A stretch of DNA of 64,000 bases from Lachnospiraceae bacterium (GCA_017622875.1 JAGAQG010000024.1:54393-118392), one strand, 5' to 3'. Shown: positions 8,644-18,840, numbered from the stretch's first letter. Notes: generated by a model from the letters alone, not told the origin. Numbers and translations: made by a program.

Positions 8644-8834
8644 CACTGGAAAAGGCATTTGAGGAATTAGAAGTGATTATCGAAAAAATGAATGACAGGG
8701 AAGTATCTTTGGATGATTCCTTTGCCCTTTATACAAAAGGAACAAAGCTTTTGAAATATTGTAATGAGCAGCTGGATGCAGTAGAGAAAAAGATGCTTGT
8801 ATTGAGTGAGGAAGGTGAGCTTCATGAATTTTAA
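8640..8834 (+). CDS. xseB: Exodeoxyribonuclease VII small subunit
   Basis: 64 residues forming a two-helix protein with the family motif FEELEVIIEKM...VSLDDSFALYTKGTKLLKYCNEQLDAVEKKM. Several copies coat the C-terminal helices of XseA. It begins in the xseA stop codon and its own last 11 bases overlap the ispA start. Confidence 0.93.
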   Translation: MTLEKAFEELEVIIEKMNDREVSLDDSFALYTKGTKLLKYCNEQLDAVEKKMLVLSEEGELHEF

Positions 8835-9708
8835 AGAACAGATGGCGGTAAAGGTTGCCGAAATCGAAGAAATCTTAAAAACCTATATGCCAAAAGAAGA
8901 GGGACCACAAAAGATTATCATGGAAGCCATGAATTATTCTGTGACAGTGGGCGGAAAACGTCTCCGTCCGATGTTGATGCAGGAAACATTTCAGCTCTTT
9001 GGAGGAGAAGGCGATGCCATTGAACCGTTTATGGCAGCACAGGAAATGATTCATACCTACTCGCTGGTACATGACGATCTTCCGGCGATGGATAATGATG
9101 AATACCGTCGTGGGAAAAAGACTACCTGGGTAGCCTATGGAGAGGATATGGCAGTGCTGGCAGGGGATGGTCTGTTAAATTTTGCTTTTGAAACTGCACT
9201 GAAGGCTTTTGGAAAGACTGACGCCGAAAAAGTGGCAGAATGTTTAAAAGTCCTTGCAGGAAAAGCTGGCATTTACGGGATGATCGGTGGTCAGGTCGTA
9301 GATGTGATGTCTGAAGAAAAGAAAATTGATATGGAAACATTGCTTTTCATTCATCGTAATAAGACGAGTGCACTTATTCAAAGCTCTATGATGATCGGTG
9401 CAATCATGGCCGGTGCATCGAAAGAGGATGTGGAAAAGATTGAAAAAATCGGGGAAGATATCGGTCTGGCATTCCAGATTCAGGACGATATTTTGGATGT
9501 AACAAGCTCTTTAGAGATTCTTGGAAAACCTGTCCACAGTGATGAAAAGAATGAAAAGACGACTTACATTACGTTAGAGGGACTGGAAAAGTCTAAAAAA
9601 GATGTGGAAGAAATTTCCCACAGAGCTATTGATGGACTGAATTCATTTGAGAGGGAAAATCAGTTTTTGAATGAGCTGGTTGAAATGTTAATACATAGAG
9701 AAAAGTAA
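8824..9708 (+). CDS. ispA: Farnesyl/geranyl diphosphate synthase
   Basis: 294 residues, a trans-prenyltransferase that condenses IPP with DMAPP and GPP. First aspartate-rich motif DDLPAMDND with the two-residue insertion of bacterial FPP synthases, second motif DDILD, and GGKRLRP for diphosphate binding. The start at 8824 is preferred over 8806 because GAAGGTGAG lies just upstream and MNFKEQ fits the family length. Lies directly before dxs, joining two steps of isoprenoid supply. Confidence 0.93.
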   Translation: MNFKEQMAVKVAEIEEILKTYMPKEEGPQKIIMEAMNYSVTVGGKRLRPMLMQETFQLFGGEGDAIEPFMAAQEMIHTYSLVHDDLPAMDNDEYRRGKKTTWVAYGEDMAVLAGDGLLNFAFETALKAFGKTDAEKVAECLKVLAGKAGIYGMIGGQVVDVMSEEKKIDMETLLFIHRNKTSALIQSSMMIGAIMAGASKEDVEKIEKIGEDIGLAFQIQDDILDVTSSLEILGKPVHSDEKNEKTTYITLEGLEKSKKDVEEISHRAIDGLNSFERENQFLNELVEMLIHREK

Positions 9709-9718
9709 GGGAACTGCT

Positions 9719-11575
9719 ATGGTATTAGAAAAAATCAACGAAGTGAATGATATTAAAAAATTAAGCTGGGAAGAATTGGAAGTCCTTTCAGAGGAAATCA
9801 GAGAATTTCTTATTGAGAAGATTAGTGTGAGCGGCGGGCATCTTGCGTCAAATTTGGGTGTAGTAGAGCTTACGATGGCACTTCATTTAAGCTTTGAGCT
9901 TCCGGCTGATAAGATTGTATGGGACGTAGGGCATCAGGCCTATACTCATAAAATTCTTACCGGGCGAAAGACCGGATTTGACGAATTGCGTAAATATGGC
10001 GGCATGAGCGGATTCCCGAAGAGAAAAGAAAGTGACTGCGACAGCTTTGATACGGGACACAGTTCTACTTCCATTTCCGCAGCTATGGGCCTTGTCAATG
10101 CAAGGGATCTTCTTGGAGAAAAGCATCATGTAGTGGCAGTCATCGGTGATGGAGCGCTCACTGGCGGTATGGCTTATGAGGCTTTGAACAATGCTTCTCA
10201 TTTAAAAAAGAATTTTATCATTGTATTAAACGATAACAAAATGTCGATTTCAGAAAATCTGGGCGGCATGTCAAAATATTTGAATTCACTCAGAACCGCA
10301 GAATTTTATAACGGTTTTAAGAGCGGTGTGGAAAGTACCCTCATTCATATGGGCGGTGCAAAGGTAGCAGAAGGGCTGAAACGAACCAAAGATGGCATCA
10401 AACAGCTTTTTGTACCTGGAATGCTCTTTGAAAATATGGGCGTGAAATATCTTGGACCTGTAGACGGACATGATATCAATGCGCTTCGCAGAGTGTTTAA
10501 TGAAGCAAAACGTGTAAAAGGTGCAGTCCTTGTACATGTTCTGACTAAAAAAGGCAATGGCTATGAACCGGCAGAAAAGAATCCTTCAAAATTCCATGGG
10601 ACAGAACCGTTTGTAATTGAAACAGGGCTTCCAAAGGTAAAGAAGGAAAAACCAAATTATACGGATGTTTTTTCAGCAGCACTTTGTAAACTTGCAGAGA
10701 AAGATGAAAAAGTGGTTGCCATCACAGCAGCCATGCCGGATGGTACAGGACTTAAGAAGTTTGCAAATCTCTATCCAAAGCGATTCTTTGACGTAGGGAT
10801 TGCGGAAGAGCATGCGGTAACTTTTGCGGCAGGACTTGCGGCAGGCGGTATGACACCGATCGTTGCAGTCTATTCTTCTTTTTTGCAGCGTGCCTATGAC
10901 CAGATCGTGCATGACGTATGCATTCAGAACCTGCATGTGGTATTTGCCATTGACCGTGCTGGACTTGTAGGAAGCGACGGAGAGACCCATCAGGGAATTT
11001 TTGATCTGTCTTTCCTGGCAACGATACCAAATCTTTGTATCATGGCACCGAAAAATAAACAGGAATTATATTCTATGCTGAAATTTGCATTAAAATATGA
11101 TGGACCAATCGCAATCCGTTATCCAAGAGGACAGGCCTACGAAGGTTTAGAAGGATTCCGTGAAAAGATTGTTTACGGAAAAGCGGAAATGCTATATAAA
11201 GAGCAGGATATTGCGCTGATGGCTGTGGGAAGCATGGTAAAAGTAGCAGAAGAAGTGCGGGAAGCTTTAAAGGAACAGGGCAGAAACTGTACACTGATCA
11301 ATGCCCGTTTTGTGAAGGAATTCGATAAAGAACTGATCAAAGAACTGGCAGAGGACCATAAGCTTTTAGTGACCTTGGAAGAGAACGTGACCACTGGTGG
11401 ATTCGGTGAACGGGTCGTTGATTATGTGGCCAGTGAACATATTGATCTTGCAGTGGAAAAGATTGCTCTGCCGGATATGTATGTGGAGCATGGAAATGTA
11501 AATATTCTCTACAGAGATGCAAAAATAGATGCAGATTCCGTAGTGGAGCGCATTTTGGCAGCTGCGGAAAGCTGA
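9719..11575 (+). CDS. dxs: 1-deoxy-D-xylulose-5-phosphate synthase
   Basis: 618 residues, full length. Thiamine diphosphate motif GDGALTGGMAYEALNNA, N-terminal SGGHLASNLGVVELT, central transketolase pyrimidine domain with DVGIAEEHAVTFAAG, and C-terminal domain. It makes DXP from pyruvate and glyceraldehyde 3-phosphate, the first step of the MEP isoprenoid pathway, and also feeds thiamine and pyridoxal synthesis. It follows ispA by ten bases. Confidence 0.96.
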   Translation: MVLEKINEVNDIKKLSWEELEVLSEEIREFLIEKISVSGGHLASNLGVVELTMALHLSFELPADKIVWDVGHQAYTHKILTGRKTGFDELRKYGGMSGFPKRKESDCDSFDTGHSSTSISAAMGLVNARDLLGEKHHVVAVIGDGALTGGMAYEALNNASHLKKNFIIVLNDNKMSISENLGGMSKYLNSLRTAEFYNGFKSGVESTLIHMGGAKVAEGLKRTKDGIKQLFVPGMLFENMGVKYLGPVDGHDINALRRVFNEAKRVKGAVLVHVLTKKGNGYEPAEKNPSKFHGTEPFVIETGLPKVKKEKPNYTDVFSAALCKLAEKDEKVVAITAAMPDGTGLKKFANLYPKRFFDVGIAEEHAVTFAAGLAAGGMTPIVAVYSSFLQRAYDQIVHDVCIQNLHVVFAIDRAGLVGSDGETHQGIFDLSFLATIPNLCIMAPKNKQELYSMLKFALKYDGPIAIRYPRGQAYEGLEGFREKIVYGKAEMLYKEQDIALMAVGSMVKVAEEVREALKEQGRNCTLINARFVKEFDKELIKELAEDHKLLVTLEENVTTGGFGERVVDYVASEHIDLAVEKIALPDMYVEHGNVNILYRDAKIDADSVVERILAAAES

Positions 11576-11589
11576 TTAAGAGGAAAAGA

Positions 11590-12387
11590 ATGAAGGAACG
11601 ATTAGATGTATTGCTGGTCGGCAGAGGACTGGCACAGTCAAGAGAAAAAGCAAAAGCAATCATTATGTCCGGCAATGTATTTGTAGACGGACAGAGAGAA
11701 GATAAAGCCGGAACGATGTTTCCTGACACGGTGAACATTGAAGTAAAGGGTTATGTGCAGAAGTATGTAAGCCGCGGCGGATTAAAGCTTGAAAAAGCCA
11801 TGGACCATTTTGACGTGACGCTGCAGGATAAGGTATGCATGGATGTAGGTTCTTCCACAGGCGGATTTACAGACTGTATGCTCCAGAACGGTGCAAGCAA
11901 GGTCTATGCAGTAGATGTAGGACATGGACAGCTCGACTGGAAGCTTCGCAATGATCCAAGAGTAGTCTGCATGGAACGTACGAATATTCGCTATGTAACT
12001 CCAGAAGATTTGCAGGAACCGCCTGCATTTGTGTCAATTGACGTTGCATTTATTTCACTGACAAAGGTTTTAGAGCCTGTAAAAAATGTAATGACAGAGG
12101 ATGGACAGGTGGTCTGTCTGATCAAACCGCAGTTTGAAGCCGGCAGAGAAAAGGTGGGAAAAAAGGGCGTTGTGCGTGACAAGAGCGTACATCTGGAAGT
12201 CATTGAAATGGTCATTTTATATGCCCAGTCCATCGGCTTTGAAATAAAAAATTTAGAATTTTCCCCGATTAAAGGACCGGAAGGAAATATCGAATATCTG
12301 TTACATTTACAGAATAACAGTCAGGGAATTGCAGAGCATGTAAACCTTGCGGCTATTGTTGAAGAGGCACATAAAACATTGACATAG
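11590..12387 (+). CDS. tlyA: TlyA family rRNA 2'-O-methyltransferase
   Basis: 265 residues: an N-terminal S4 RNA-binding domain (ERLDVLLVGRGLAQSREKAK) joined to an FtsJ-type methyltransferase with the SAM loop DVGSSTGGFTDC. TlyA homologues 2'-O-methylate cytidines in 16S/23S rRNA and affect capreomycin sensitivity; the old name hemolysin is historical. Position between dxs and nadK is conserved in clostridia. Confidence 0.92.
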   Translation: MKERLDVLLVGRGLAQSREKAKAIIMSGNVFVDGQREDKAGTMFPDTVNIEVKGYVQKYVSRGGLKLEKAMDHFDVTLQDKVCMDVGSSTGGFTDCMLQNGASKVYAVDVGHGQLDWKLRNDPRVVCMERTNIRYVTPEDLQEPPAFVSIDVAFISLTKVLEPVKNVMTEDGQVVCLIKPQFEAGREKVGKKGVVRDKSVHLEVIEMVILYAQSIGFEIKNLEFSPIKGPEGNIEYLLHLQNNSQGIAEHVNLAAIVEEAHKTLT

Positions 12388-12396
12388 AGGCATCAT

Positions 12397-13263
12397 ATGG
12401 ACACTTTTTACATCATTACCAATCATCAGAAAGATGAAAAACTGGAAATGACAAGAAAAATTCAGGAATATCTGGAAGAACATGGGAAGACCTGCTGCAT
12501 TCAATCCGAGAGAAACATTGAATGTACGGAAGAAGACTATAAATATACCAATGCATCATTGATTCCAAAGGATGTGGAATGTGTTCTGGTGCTTGGCGGT
12601 GATGGAACCTTGATTCAGGGAGCACGAGATATTGTAGGAAGAAATATTCCGATTTTGGGATTCAATCTTGGAACCTTAGGATTTCTGACAGAGATTGAAC
12701 ATGAAAATATGTACCTTGCACTGGATAAGCTGATGAATGATGAGTTCATACTGGAATCCAGAATGATGTTAAAAGGTACAATGTATCATGAAGAGGAGGC
12801 AGTGTTTACGAACATTGCTTTAAACGACATTGTTTTAAACAGAAGCGGGGCTCTTCGTGTGGTAGATTATGAGATCTATGTGAACGGAGAATTTTTATAT
12901 ACCTGCCCTGCAGATGGAATTATCATTTCAACACCAACAGGATCTACGGGGTATAATCTGTCTGCCGGGGGACCGATTGTCTCTCCTAGCTCTGCTATGA
13001 TCCTTCTGACACCAATCTGCCCGCACAGTTTAAACTCCAGCAGTATTGTACTTTCTGCGGAAGATAAGATTATGGTGAAGTTAGGGCCGGGAAGAAGGAA
13101 CCGCCAGGAAGAAGCGGAGGCTACCTTTGATGGCGCACAGTCAGTCAAGCTGATTACCGGAGATTATGTTGAAATAACACAGGCGAAAGAAACGACCAAG
13201 CTGGTAAAAATCAGCAAAAAGAGTTTCGTAGAGACCATGAGAAAGAAATTGCAGTTTAATTAA
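12397..13263 (+). CDS. nadK: NAD kinase
   Basis: 288 residues. The GGDGT motif (LGGDGTLIQGARDI) and the FLTEIE and SGGPIVSPSS segments identify an ATP/polyphosphate NAD kinase, which makes NADP+. Typical length for Firmicutes. Nine bases downstream of tlyA. Confidence 0.95.
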   Translation: MDTFYIITNHQKDEKLEMTRKIQEYLEEHGKTCCIQSERNIECTEEDYKYTNASLIPKDVECVLVLGGDGTLIQGARDIVGRNIPILGFNLGTLGFLTEIEHENMYLALDKLMNDEFILESRMMLKGTMYHEEEAVFTNIALNDIVLNRSGALRVVDYEIYVNGEFLYTCPADGIIISTPTGSTGYNLSAGGPIVSPSSAMILLTPICPHSLNSSSIVLSAEDKIMVKLGPGRRNRQEEAEATFDGAQSVKLITGDYVEITQAKETTKLVKISKKSFVETMRKKLQFN

Positions 13264-13293
13264 GCGAAGAATGTGTTCGCTTATGGAGGAGAT

Positions 13294-13740
13294 ATGAAAG
13301 GCAAACGTCAGGAAGCTATTTTGGAGCTGGTAAAAAAACAGGAAATTGAAACCCAGGAAGAACTGGCGGAAAAGTTGAATAAGGCTGGATTTGCAGTGAC
13401 TCAGGCGACGATTTCCAGAGACATCAGAGAATTAAAGCTTACAAAAATCCAGCACGGTGCAAAGCAGGTCTATGCGGCATTGACGGAAAATAAGTATTCG
13501 GCAAGCAATAAATACATAGATATCCTGAAACACAGCTTTGTTTCTGTGGATATGGCCCAGAATATTCTTGTCATTAAAACTGCAGTGGGAACAGCCATGG
13601 CAGTGGCGACAGCGCTGGATTCTTTGCACTGGGATGAAATTGTGGGAAGCATTGCAGGAGATGATACTGTCATGTGTGCAATCCGTACAGTGGAGGATAC
13701 GAAAAAGCTGGTAAAGCGGCTTGAGGATATTTTGAAATAA
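13294..13740 (+). CDS. argR: Arginine repressor
   Basis: 148 residues: N-terminal winged helix (RQEAILELVKKQEIETQEEL, ISRDIRELKL) and C-terminal oligomerisation and arginine-binding domain with the SIAGDDTVMCAIR motif holding the paired aspartates. Start taken at 13294, directly after a GGAGGAG site. No arginine biosynthesis gene is present in the window; this genomic location next to recN is the usual one in Firmicutes. Confidence 0.94.
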   Translation: MKGKRQEAILELVKKQEIETQEELAEKLNKAGFAVTQATISRDIRELKLTKIQHGAKQVYAALTENKYSASNKYIDILKHSFVSVDMAQNILVIKTAVGTAMAVATALDSLHWDEIVGSIAGDDTVMCAIRTVEDTKKLVKRLEDILK

Positions 13741-13749
13741 GGTGAAACA

Positions 13750-15438
13750 ATGCTCATTAATTTACACATTAAAAATTTAGCATTAATTGAAGAGCTGGAA
13801 ATGGATTTTGCCGAAGGATTAAATATCATGACCGGTGAGACCGGTGCCGGTAAATCTATCATCATCGGTTCCATTGAGCTGGCTCTTGGTGGAAAAATAG
13901 ACAGAGGATTTCTGAGGGAAGGTACGGAAGAATCTCTTGCAGAATTGATTTTCTGTGTGTCAGAGAATCAGACAAAAGCCATCGAAGAGCTGGGAATTCC
14001 GGTAGAAGATGGAGAAGTTATTTTATCAAGAAGAATTACAGGCACACGTTCTGTCAATAAGATCAATGGGGAGACTGTACCGGTATCGAAACTCCGGGAG
14101 GCGGCAGCACATTTAATCGATATTCATGGACAGCATGAGCATCAGTCTTTGCTGCAGAAGAAAAAACAGTTGGAAATTCTTGATAAATTTGCAGGAAGTG
14201 CATTGGATGCTCCCAAAGCTGAGTTAAAGACGGTATATCATGAATATTGCAGCCTGAAAAAGGAACTGGAAGAGAGTGCTTCTGACAGCGAAGCCAGAGC
14301 CAGAGAGCTGTCCTTTTTAAGTTTTGAAGTTTCGGAGATTGAGGAAGCAGCACTTGTGATCGGAGAAGATGAGGAGCTGGAAGAAGAGTACAAAAAGCTG
14401 ACTCATGGAAGAAAAATCATGGATGCTGTGTCAGAGGTTCATGGACTTTGCGGATATGAGAGCTTTGACAGTGCGGGAGAAGCGATTGGAAAAGCATTTC
14501 GAACTCTCTGTGGCGTGACTGCATATGATGAGAAGTTAAATGGACTTTGCGAACAGCTGGGAACCATTGACAGCCTGTTAAATGATTTTTCAAAGGATCT
14601 GTCCGAATATATGGATGACTTTGACTTCTCAGAAGAGCGTCTTATGCAGATTGAGGAACGCTTGAATCTGATCAATAAGCTGAAAATGAAACATGGAAAG
14701 ACGATCGAAAAGATTTTAGAAGTCAAGGCAGAAAAAGAGACACGTATTGAGAAACTTCAAAATTATGACCTTTATCTGGAAAAGCTGGAAAAATCTTTAG
14801 AAGAGGCTCATAGGCAGACGGAATGCTTATGTAGAAGAATTTCTGAGATTCGAAAAGCCGCAGCAGAGGATTTGAGCAGACGTATTACGGAACATCTTGC
14901 AGAACTGAATTTCCTGGATGTACGTTTTTCGATTGAGCTTGAACGAACAGAAAATTACAGTGCGAATGGATATGATGAAACAGAATACATGATCGCAGTG
15001 AATGTGGGAGAATCTTTAAAACCGCTTGCGAAAGTTGCATCCGGCGGCGAATTATCCCGTGTTATGCTGGCACTTAAGACGGTTCTGGCAGATAAGGATG
15101 AAGTGGAAAGCATTATTTTTGATGAAATTGACACTGGAATCAGCGGACGTACTGCTCAGAAAGTGTCAGAAAAGATGGCACTGATCGGAAAAAATCGTCA
15201 GGTTATCTGCATTACTCATTTACCGCAGATCGCATCCATGGCAGACGCTCATTTTCTCATTGAAAAAAGTGTACAGGGTCAGATGACCACCACAGGTATT
15301 CGTAAACTAAAAGCATCTGAAGAAGTGGAAGAGCTTGCAAGAATGCTCGGCGGCGTGAAAATTACCGATAAGGTGCTGGAAAATGCACAGGAAATGAAAA
15401 ATCAGGCAAAGGCTTTAAAAGCCAGAAACTGCCAGTAG
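13750..15438 (+). CDS. recN: DNA repair protein RecN
   Basis: 562-residue SMC-like ATPase: Walker A GETGAGKS near the N-terminus, two coiled-coil arms around a central hinge, and C-terminal signature ASGGELSRVMLALK with Walker B IIFDEIDTGISG. RecN helps gather double-strand breaks. It ends 25 bases before a terminator that closes the nusB-to-recN run. Confidence 0.95.
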   Translation: MLINLHIKNLALIEELEMDFAEGLNIMTGETGAGKSIIIGSIELALGGKIDRGFLREGTEESLAELIFCVSENQTKAIEELGIPVEDGEVILSRRITGTRSVNKINGETVPVSKLREAAAHLIDIHGQHEHQSLLQKKKQLEILDKFAGSALDAPKAELKTVYHEYCSLKKELEESASDSEARARELSFLSFEVSEIEEAALVIGEDEELEEEYKKLTHGRKIMDAVSEVHGLCGYESFDSAGEAIGKAFRTLCGVTAYDEKLNGLCEQLGTIDSLLNDFSKDLSEYMDDFDFSEERLMQIEERLNLINKLKMKHGKTIEKILEVKAEKETRIEKLQNYDLYLEKLEKSLEEAHRQTECLCRRISEIRKAAAEDLSRRITEHLAELNFLDVRFSIELERTENYSANGYDETEYMIAVNVGESLKPLAKVASGGELSRVMLALKTVLADKDEVESIIFDEIDTGISGRTAQKVSEKMALIGKNRQVICITHLPQIASMADAHFLIEKSVQGQMTTTGIRKLKASEEVEELARMLGGVKITDKVLENAQEMKNQAKALKARNCQ

Positions 15439-15464
15439 AAAAATAAAAGAACATCACATACTAA

Positions 15465-15503
15465 GAGAGGATATTTTGCGAAAACGCAAAAGTCCTCTTT
15501 TTT
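15465..15503 (+). terminator. Rho-independent terminator after recN
   Basis: AGAGGA-TA-TTTTGCG pairs with CGCAAAA-G-TCCTCT around an AAAA loop, followed by TTTTTT. Confidence 0.75.
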
Positions 15504-15536
15504 AATTGCAAAATGCATGCAAAGAGGTATGTGATC

Positions 15537-16757
15537 ATGAAACAATACTTATATAAAATATTTAAAAGAATGTTACTTATCTGGTTTTTATGGGCCGGCC
15601 TGCTGACAGGATATGAATTGATAAAACAGGAGATTCCAAATACTCTGCATCTGTATGAGGAAGAAGCATTAGAGGTTTTATCAGGAACAGAGAAAAAGAT
15701 AGATCCAGAGGAGCTTTATCTTGACTTTTCGGGAGATGTAGAAATTACACAGACGGAGAATGGATGCTATGAGGCAGTCTGCAATCTTTTCGGTGTGATT
15801 CCTATTAAGACCATGGAAGTTGAGGTGGTTCAGGAACAGGAGCTGATCCCAGGTGGGATTCCTGTGGGAATTTATGTGCAGACAGATGGTGTTTTTGTCA
15901 TTGGTACGGGAAAGATTGAAACTGAGAATGGCCAGATAGAGAGTCCGGCAAAAAATATCATAAAGACTGGGGACTACATTACCAGTTTTCAGGGAGAGCC
16001 GATTTCCAGAAAACAGGAATTGATCGATCATCTATCGGAATTTGACGCAGAAGAGTTGGTTTTGGGCATTCGGAGAAATCAGGAGAACATAGAAGTTGCC
16101 ATCAGACCTGTGATGTTGGAAAAAGGGGCGCAGATTGGAGTGTGGGTCAGAGATGACACGCAGGGCGTGGGAACTTTGACCTTTTTGACAGAAGATGGGA
16201 ACTTTGCAGCACTCGGTCATGGGATTTCAGATGCGGACAGTGAGCTTTTAATGGAGGTTTCCGATGGAAAGCTTTATGACTGTGAGATTTTTCGGATTAC
16301 GAAAGGACAGGTGGGAACTCCGGGAAAGCTGTCCGGAAAAATTGTCTATAGTCAGAGTAATCTGTATGGAGAAATTAATGGAAATTCCAGCGGCGGAATT
16401 TATGGAACTGCAAATGCCCATTTGAGGGAAAGTGTATCCAATGAGCCGGTTTCCATTGCACTAAAACAGGAAATTGAAGAGGGGGAGGCAGTGATCTTAA
16501 GTTCTGTGGATGGAAGTCTGAAAGAATATACGGTAGAGATTACCAAAGTTCATAAGGGTGAAATGGATGTAAATAAAGGGATGGAACTGACAGTGACAGA
16601 TGGAGAACTGCTTGAACTAACAGGCGGAATTGTACAGGGAATGTCAGGTTCACCAATCATTCAGAATGGAAAAATTGTGGGTGCACTGACCCATGTTTTT
16701 GTGAATGATCCTGCGAGGGGATATGGTATTTTCATTGAAGATATGTTGTCTCAATGA
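15537..16757 (+). CDS. spoIVB: SpoIVB peptidase (sporulation sigma-K checkpoint protease)
   Basis: 406 residues: N-terminal membrane anchor (LIWFLWAGLLTGYEL), a PDZ domain (about 120-190), and an S55 serine protease domain with the conserved histidine in ALGHGISDAD and the nucleophile in GMSGSPII. In the forespore it triggers sigma-K processing in the mother cell. Start at 15537 follows AGAGGT; an in-frame ATG at 15513 lacks a site. In Bacillus and most clostridia the next gene is spo0A; here about 6.6 kb of other genes intervene. Confidence 0.93.
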   Translation: MKQYLYKIFKRMLLIWFLWAGLLTGYELIKQEIPNTLHLYEEEALEVLSGTEKKIDPEELYLDFSGDVEITQTENGCYEAVCNLFGVIPIKTMEVEVVQEQELIPGGIPVGIYVQTDGVFVIGTGKIETENGQIESPAKNIIKTGDYITSFQGEPISRKQELIDHLSEFDAEELVLGIRRNQENIEVAIRPVMLEKGAQIGVWVRDDTQGVGTLTFLTEDGNFAALGHGISDADSELLMEVSDGKLYDCEIFRITKGQVGTPGKLSGKIVYSQSNLYGEINGNSSGGIYGTANAHLRESVSNEPVSIALKQEIEEGEAVILSSVDGSLKEYTVEITKVHKGEMDVNKGMELTVTDGELLELTGGIVQGMSGSPIIQNGKIVGALTHVFVNDPARGYGIFIEDMLSQ

Positions 16758-16850
16758 TGACGATCAAAATTAGATACCGGCAATTTATGAACGAGTAATT
16801 TATAAAGAGAAATTAAAAGAATTCATTAGAAATACGAAATACAGACTATA

Positions 16851-16879
16851 TTGCAAAATCATTTTTAGTAGATTATAAT
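16851..16879 (+). promoter_or_regulatory. Sigma-A promoter of purC
   Basis: TTGCAA, 17-base spacer, perfect TATAAT. The predicted leader to the ATG at 16944 is about 58 bases; I see no purine riboswitch or terminator in it. Confidence 0.85.
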
Positions 16880-16943
16880 TAACTCGTCCATAGAGACAGA
16901 GGTTATGTGAACAATGTGATAAGACAACCAGGAGGTATGGTTA

Positions 16944-17630
16944 ATGGAAAAGAAACTTGTATACACAGGTAAAACAAAAGACGTATTTGCACTTGATAAT
17001 GGCAATTATCTTTTAAAATTTAAAGATGACTGCACAGGTAAAGACGGTGTATTTGATCCAGGTGAAAACTCAGTAGGTCTGACAATCGATGGTGTAGGTG
17101 ATGTAAACCTTCGTATGTCTATCTATTTCTTTGAAAAAATCAATGCAGCAGGCATTAAGACACACTTCGTAAGCGCTAACATGGAAGATACAACTATGGA
17201 AGTTCTTCCAGCAAAAGTTTTCGGAAAAGGTCTTGAAGTTATCTGCCGTCATAAAGCAGTAGGAAGCTTCTACCGTCGTTACTGCCAGTATGTTGAAGAA
17301 GGTGCAGATCTTCCAGCATATGTTGAAATGACATTCAAGAACGACGCTTTAGGCGATCCACTTGTAACAAAAGATGGTTTAGTAACACTTGGCGTTATGA
17401 CAGAAAAACAGTATGAAGACATCAAAGACATGACACAGAAGATCACACAGATCGTAGCTGATGACATGAAAGAAAAAGGAATGGTATTATACGATATCAA
17501 ATTCGAATTCGGTTATGATGCAGACGGCAATGTAATGCTCATCGACGAAGTTGCTTCTGGTAACATGCGTGTTTACAAAGATGGAAAATACATTGATCCA
17601 ATGACATTATCTGAATTATTCTTTGCATAA
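16944..17630 (+). CDS. purC: Phosphoribosylaminoimidazole-succinocarboxamide synthase
   Basis: 228 residues, SAICAR synthetase: [23 protein letters not shown] at the N-terminus, the GSFYRRY motif, and [16 protein letters not shown] near the end. It joins aspartate to CAIR in purine synthesis. It stands alone here with its own strong promoter and a terminator, away from other pur genes, and has the codon usage of a highly expressed gene. Confidence 0.95.
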   Translation: MEKKLVYTGKTKDVFALDNGNYLLKFKDDCTGKDGVFDPGENSVGLTIDGVGDVNLRMSIYFFEKINAAGIKTHFVSANMEDTTMEVLPAKVFGKGLEVICRHKAVGSFYRRYCQYVEEGADLPAYVEMTFKNDALGDPLVTKDGLVTLGVMTEKQYEDIKDMTQKITQIVADDMKEKGMVLYDIKFEFGYDADGNVMLIDEVASGNMRVYKDGKYIDPMTLSELFFA

Positions 17631-17655
17631 TCTGAATATAAGATAACATAAAATG

Positions 17656-17675
17656 CGGGGCTCATGAGAGCCCCG
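17656..17675. terminator. Hairpin between converging purC and SGNH hydrolase genes
   Basis: CGGGGCTC pairs with GAGCCCCG over ATGA. The downstream tracts (TAATTATTTA on the plus strand, CATTTTATG on the minus strand) are only moderately T-rich, so it may serve both converging genes weakly. Confidence 0.55.
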
Positions 17676-17682
17676 TAATTAT

Positions 17683-18822
17683 TTATCCTTCTAAAATTTC
17701 CTTTAACACTGCATTTGCCATTGCCTGATATCCGGCAGGACTTGGATGTAAGTGATCGCCACTGTCATATTCTGGCAGAAATGCACTTGGATTTTCAGGA
17801 TTGCAGACTGCCTTGTCAAAATCTACACAGCCATCGATTAAATCCGTGTTGCGAATCCATTCATTATATGCATTGCGCATTTCTTCGCGGAATGGTGCGT
17901 AGGTTCTCCAGCCTTCAATCGGAAGTAATGTACCCACATAGACTTTATATCCGTAAGAGCGCGCTTCTTTGATGTAGTATTTTAATCCTTCGATCAATTC
18001 TTCTACAGTAGGCAGATCGCTCATCGGGCGGAATGGATTGATCTCTGTTCCGACTGGATGAATGATATCATTGATTCCCTGCTGAATCAGAACTGTGTCT
18101 GCACCGTCTGTTGGTACTTCGTGAGGAAAGCGATGGTCCCCGCGGAGTCCGTAAGATTCGTAGGTAATACAGCTGTATTCTCTTAAGATTCTGGAACCGC
18201 TGGTAGCACGTCGGATGACAGCAGTATTGTCATAACCTTCCTTCTGACAGCGAAGAGTCAGATAATCCGGCCAGTCCTGTGCAGTGATAGAATCCCCATA
18301 ACATACAACGGTTCTGTTTTTTGTGCTTGTATAAACAGAAACATTACTTAAAAAGTAGAAGTAGTGGGTTCCTCTGGAAACCTCAATCGGCAGGTCTGCC
18401 ACTTCAGTCTGGTCTCCAATTGCATAACAACCGCCATCAGATAGTGGACCACAGGTAAATACAACTGAGCGCATCTGTGTATAATCTTTTAAATAGAAGC
18501 TGACATCAAAACTGTCCTGTGCTTTTACATGACATTTTAGACCGTCAGAAACTGCATGCTCTCCTGGAGGAATGGTCACAGAAGTCTGATGGGCAAAGGT
18601 GACTGGATAAAATTTTCCATCCACATAAACCGTCGTTTTTTCAATGGTAATCGGTTCTGTGCCACAGTAATTATCGAAGGTCAGACAGATTCCGGAACCT
18701 TCGAAATGAGAATAAATCGGGTAACGAAGAGTGATGTTCTTACTGAAGCTCTCAGGTCTGTTTTCTGCGATGGAGACTGCATTTCCCCAGACGGAGGCCC
18801 AGTGCATGTTTTCGCTGCTCAT
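17683..18822 (-). CDS. SGNH/GDSL hydrolase family protein
   Basis: 379 residues without a signal peptide, hence probably cytoplasmic. The N-terminal ~165 residues look like a beta-rich domain; the C-terminal half is an SGNH esterase with block I GDSIT, block III GINDI and block V DHLHPSPAGY carrying the catalytic Asp and His. Likely removes an acyl or acetyl group from a carbohydrate or small ester; the substrate is unknown. Encoded 18 bases downstream of the DUF1576 membrane protein, suggesting that the transporter-like protein and the esterase act together. Confidence 0.75.
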   Translation of the reverse strand: MSSENMHWASVWGNAVSIAENRPESFSKNITLRYPIYSHFEGSGICLTFDNYCGTEPITIEKTTVYVDGKFYPVTFAHQTSVTIPPGEHAVSDGLKCHVKAQDSFDVSFYLKDYTQMRSVVFTCGPLSDGGCYAIGDQTEVADLPIEVSRGTHYFYFLSNVSVYTSTKNRTVVCYGDSITAQDWPDYLTLRCQKEGYDNTAVIRRATSGSRILREYSCITYESYGLRGDHRFPHEVPTDGADTVLIQQGINDIIHPVGTEINPFRPMSDLPTVEELIEGLKYYIKEARSYGYKVYVGTLLPIEGWRTYAPFREEMRNAYNEWIRNTDLIDGCVDFDKAVCNPENPSAFLPEYDSGDHLHPSPAGYQAMANAVLKEILEG

Positions 18823-18840
18823 AAATCCATTTCCTTTCTT

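Noticed and set aside
9887-11394. Several minus-strand frames of 70-105 codons opposite dxs
   Set aside because: They are antisense shadows of a strongly conserved gene, with no initiation signals or recognisable domains.
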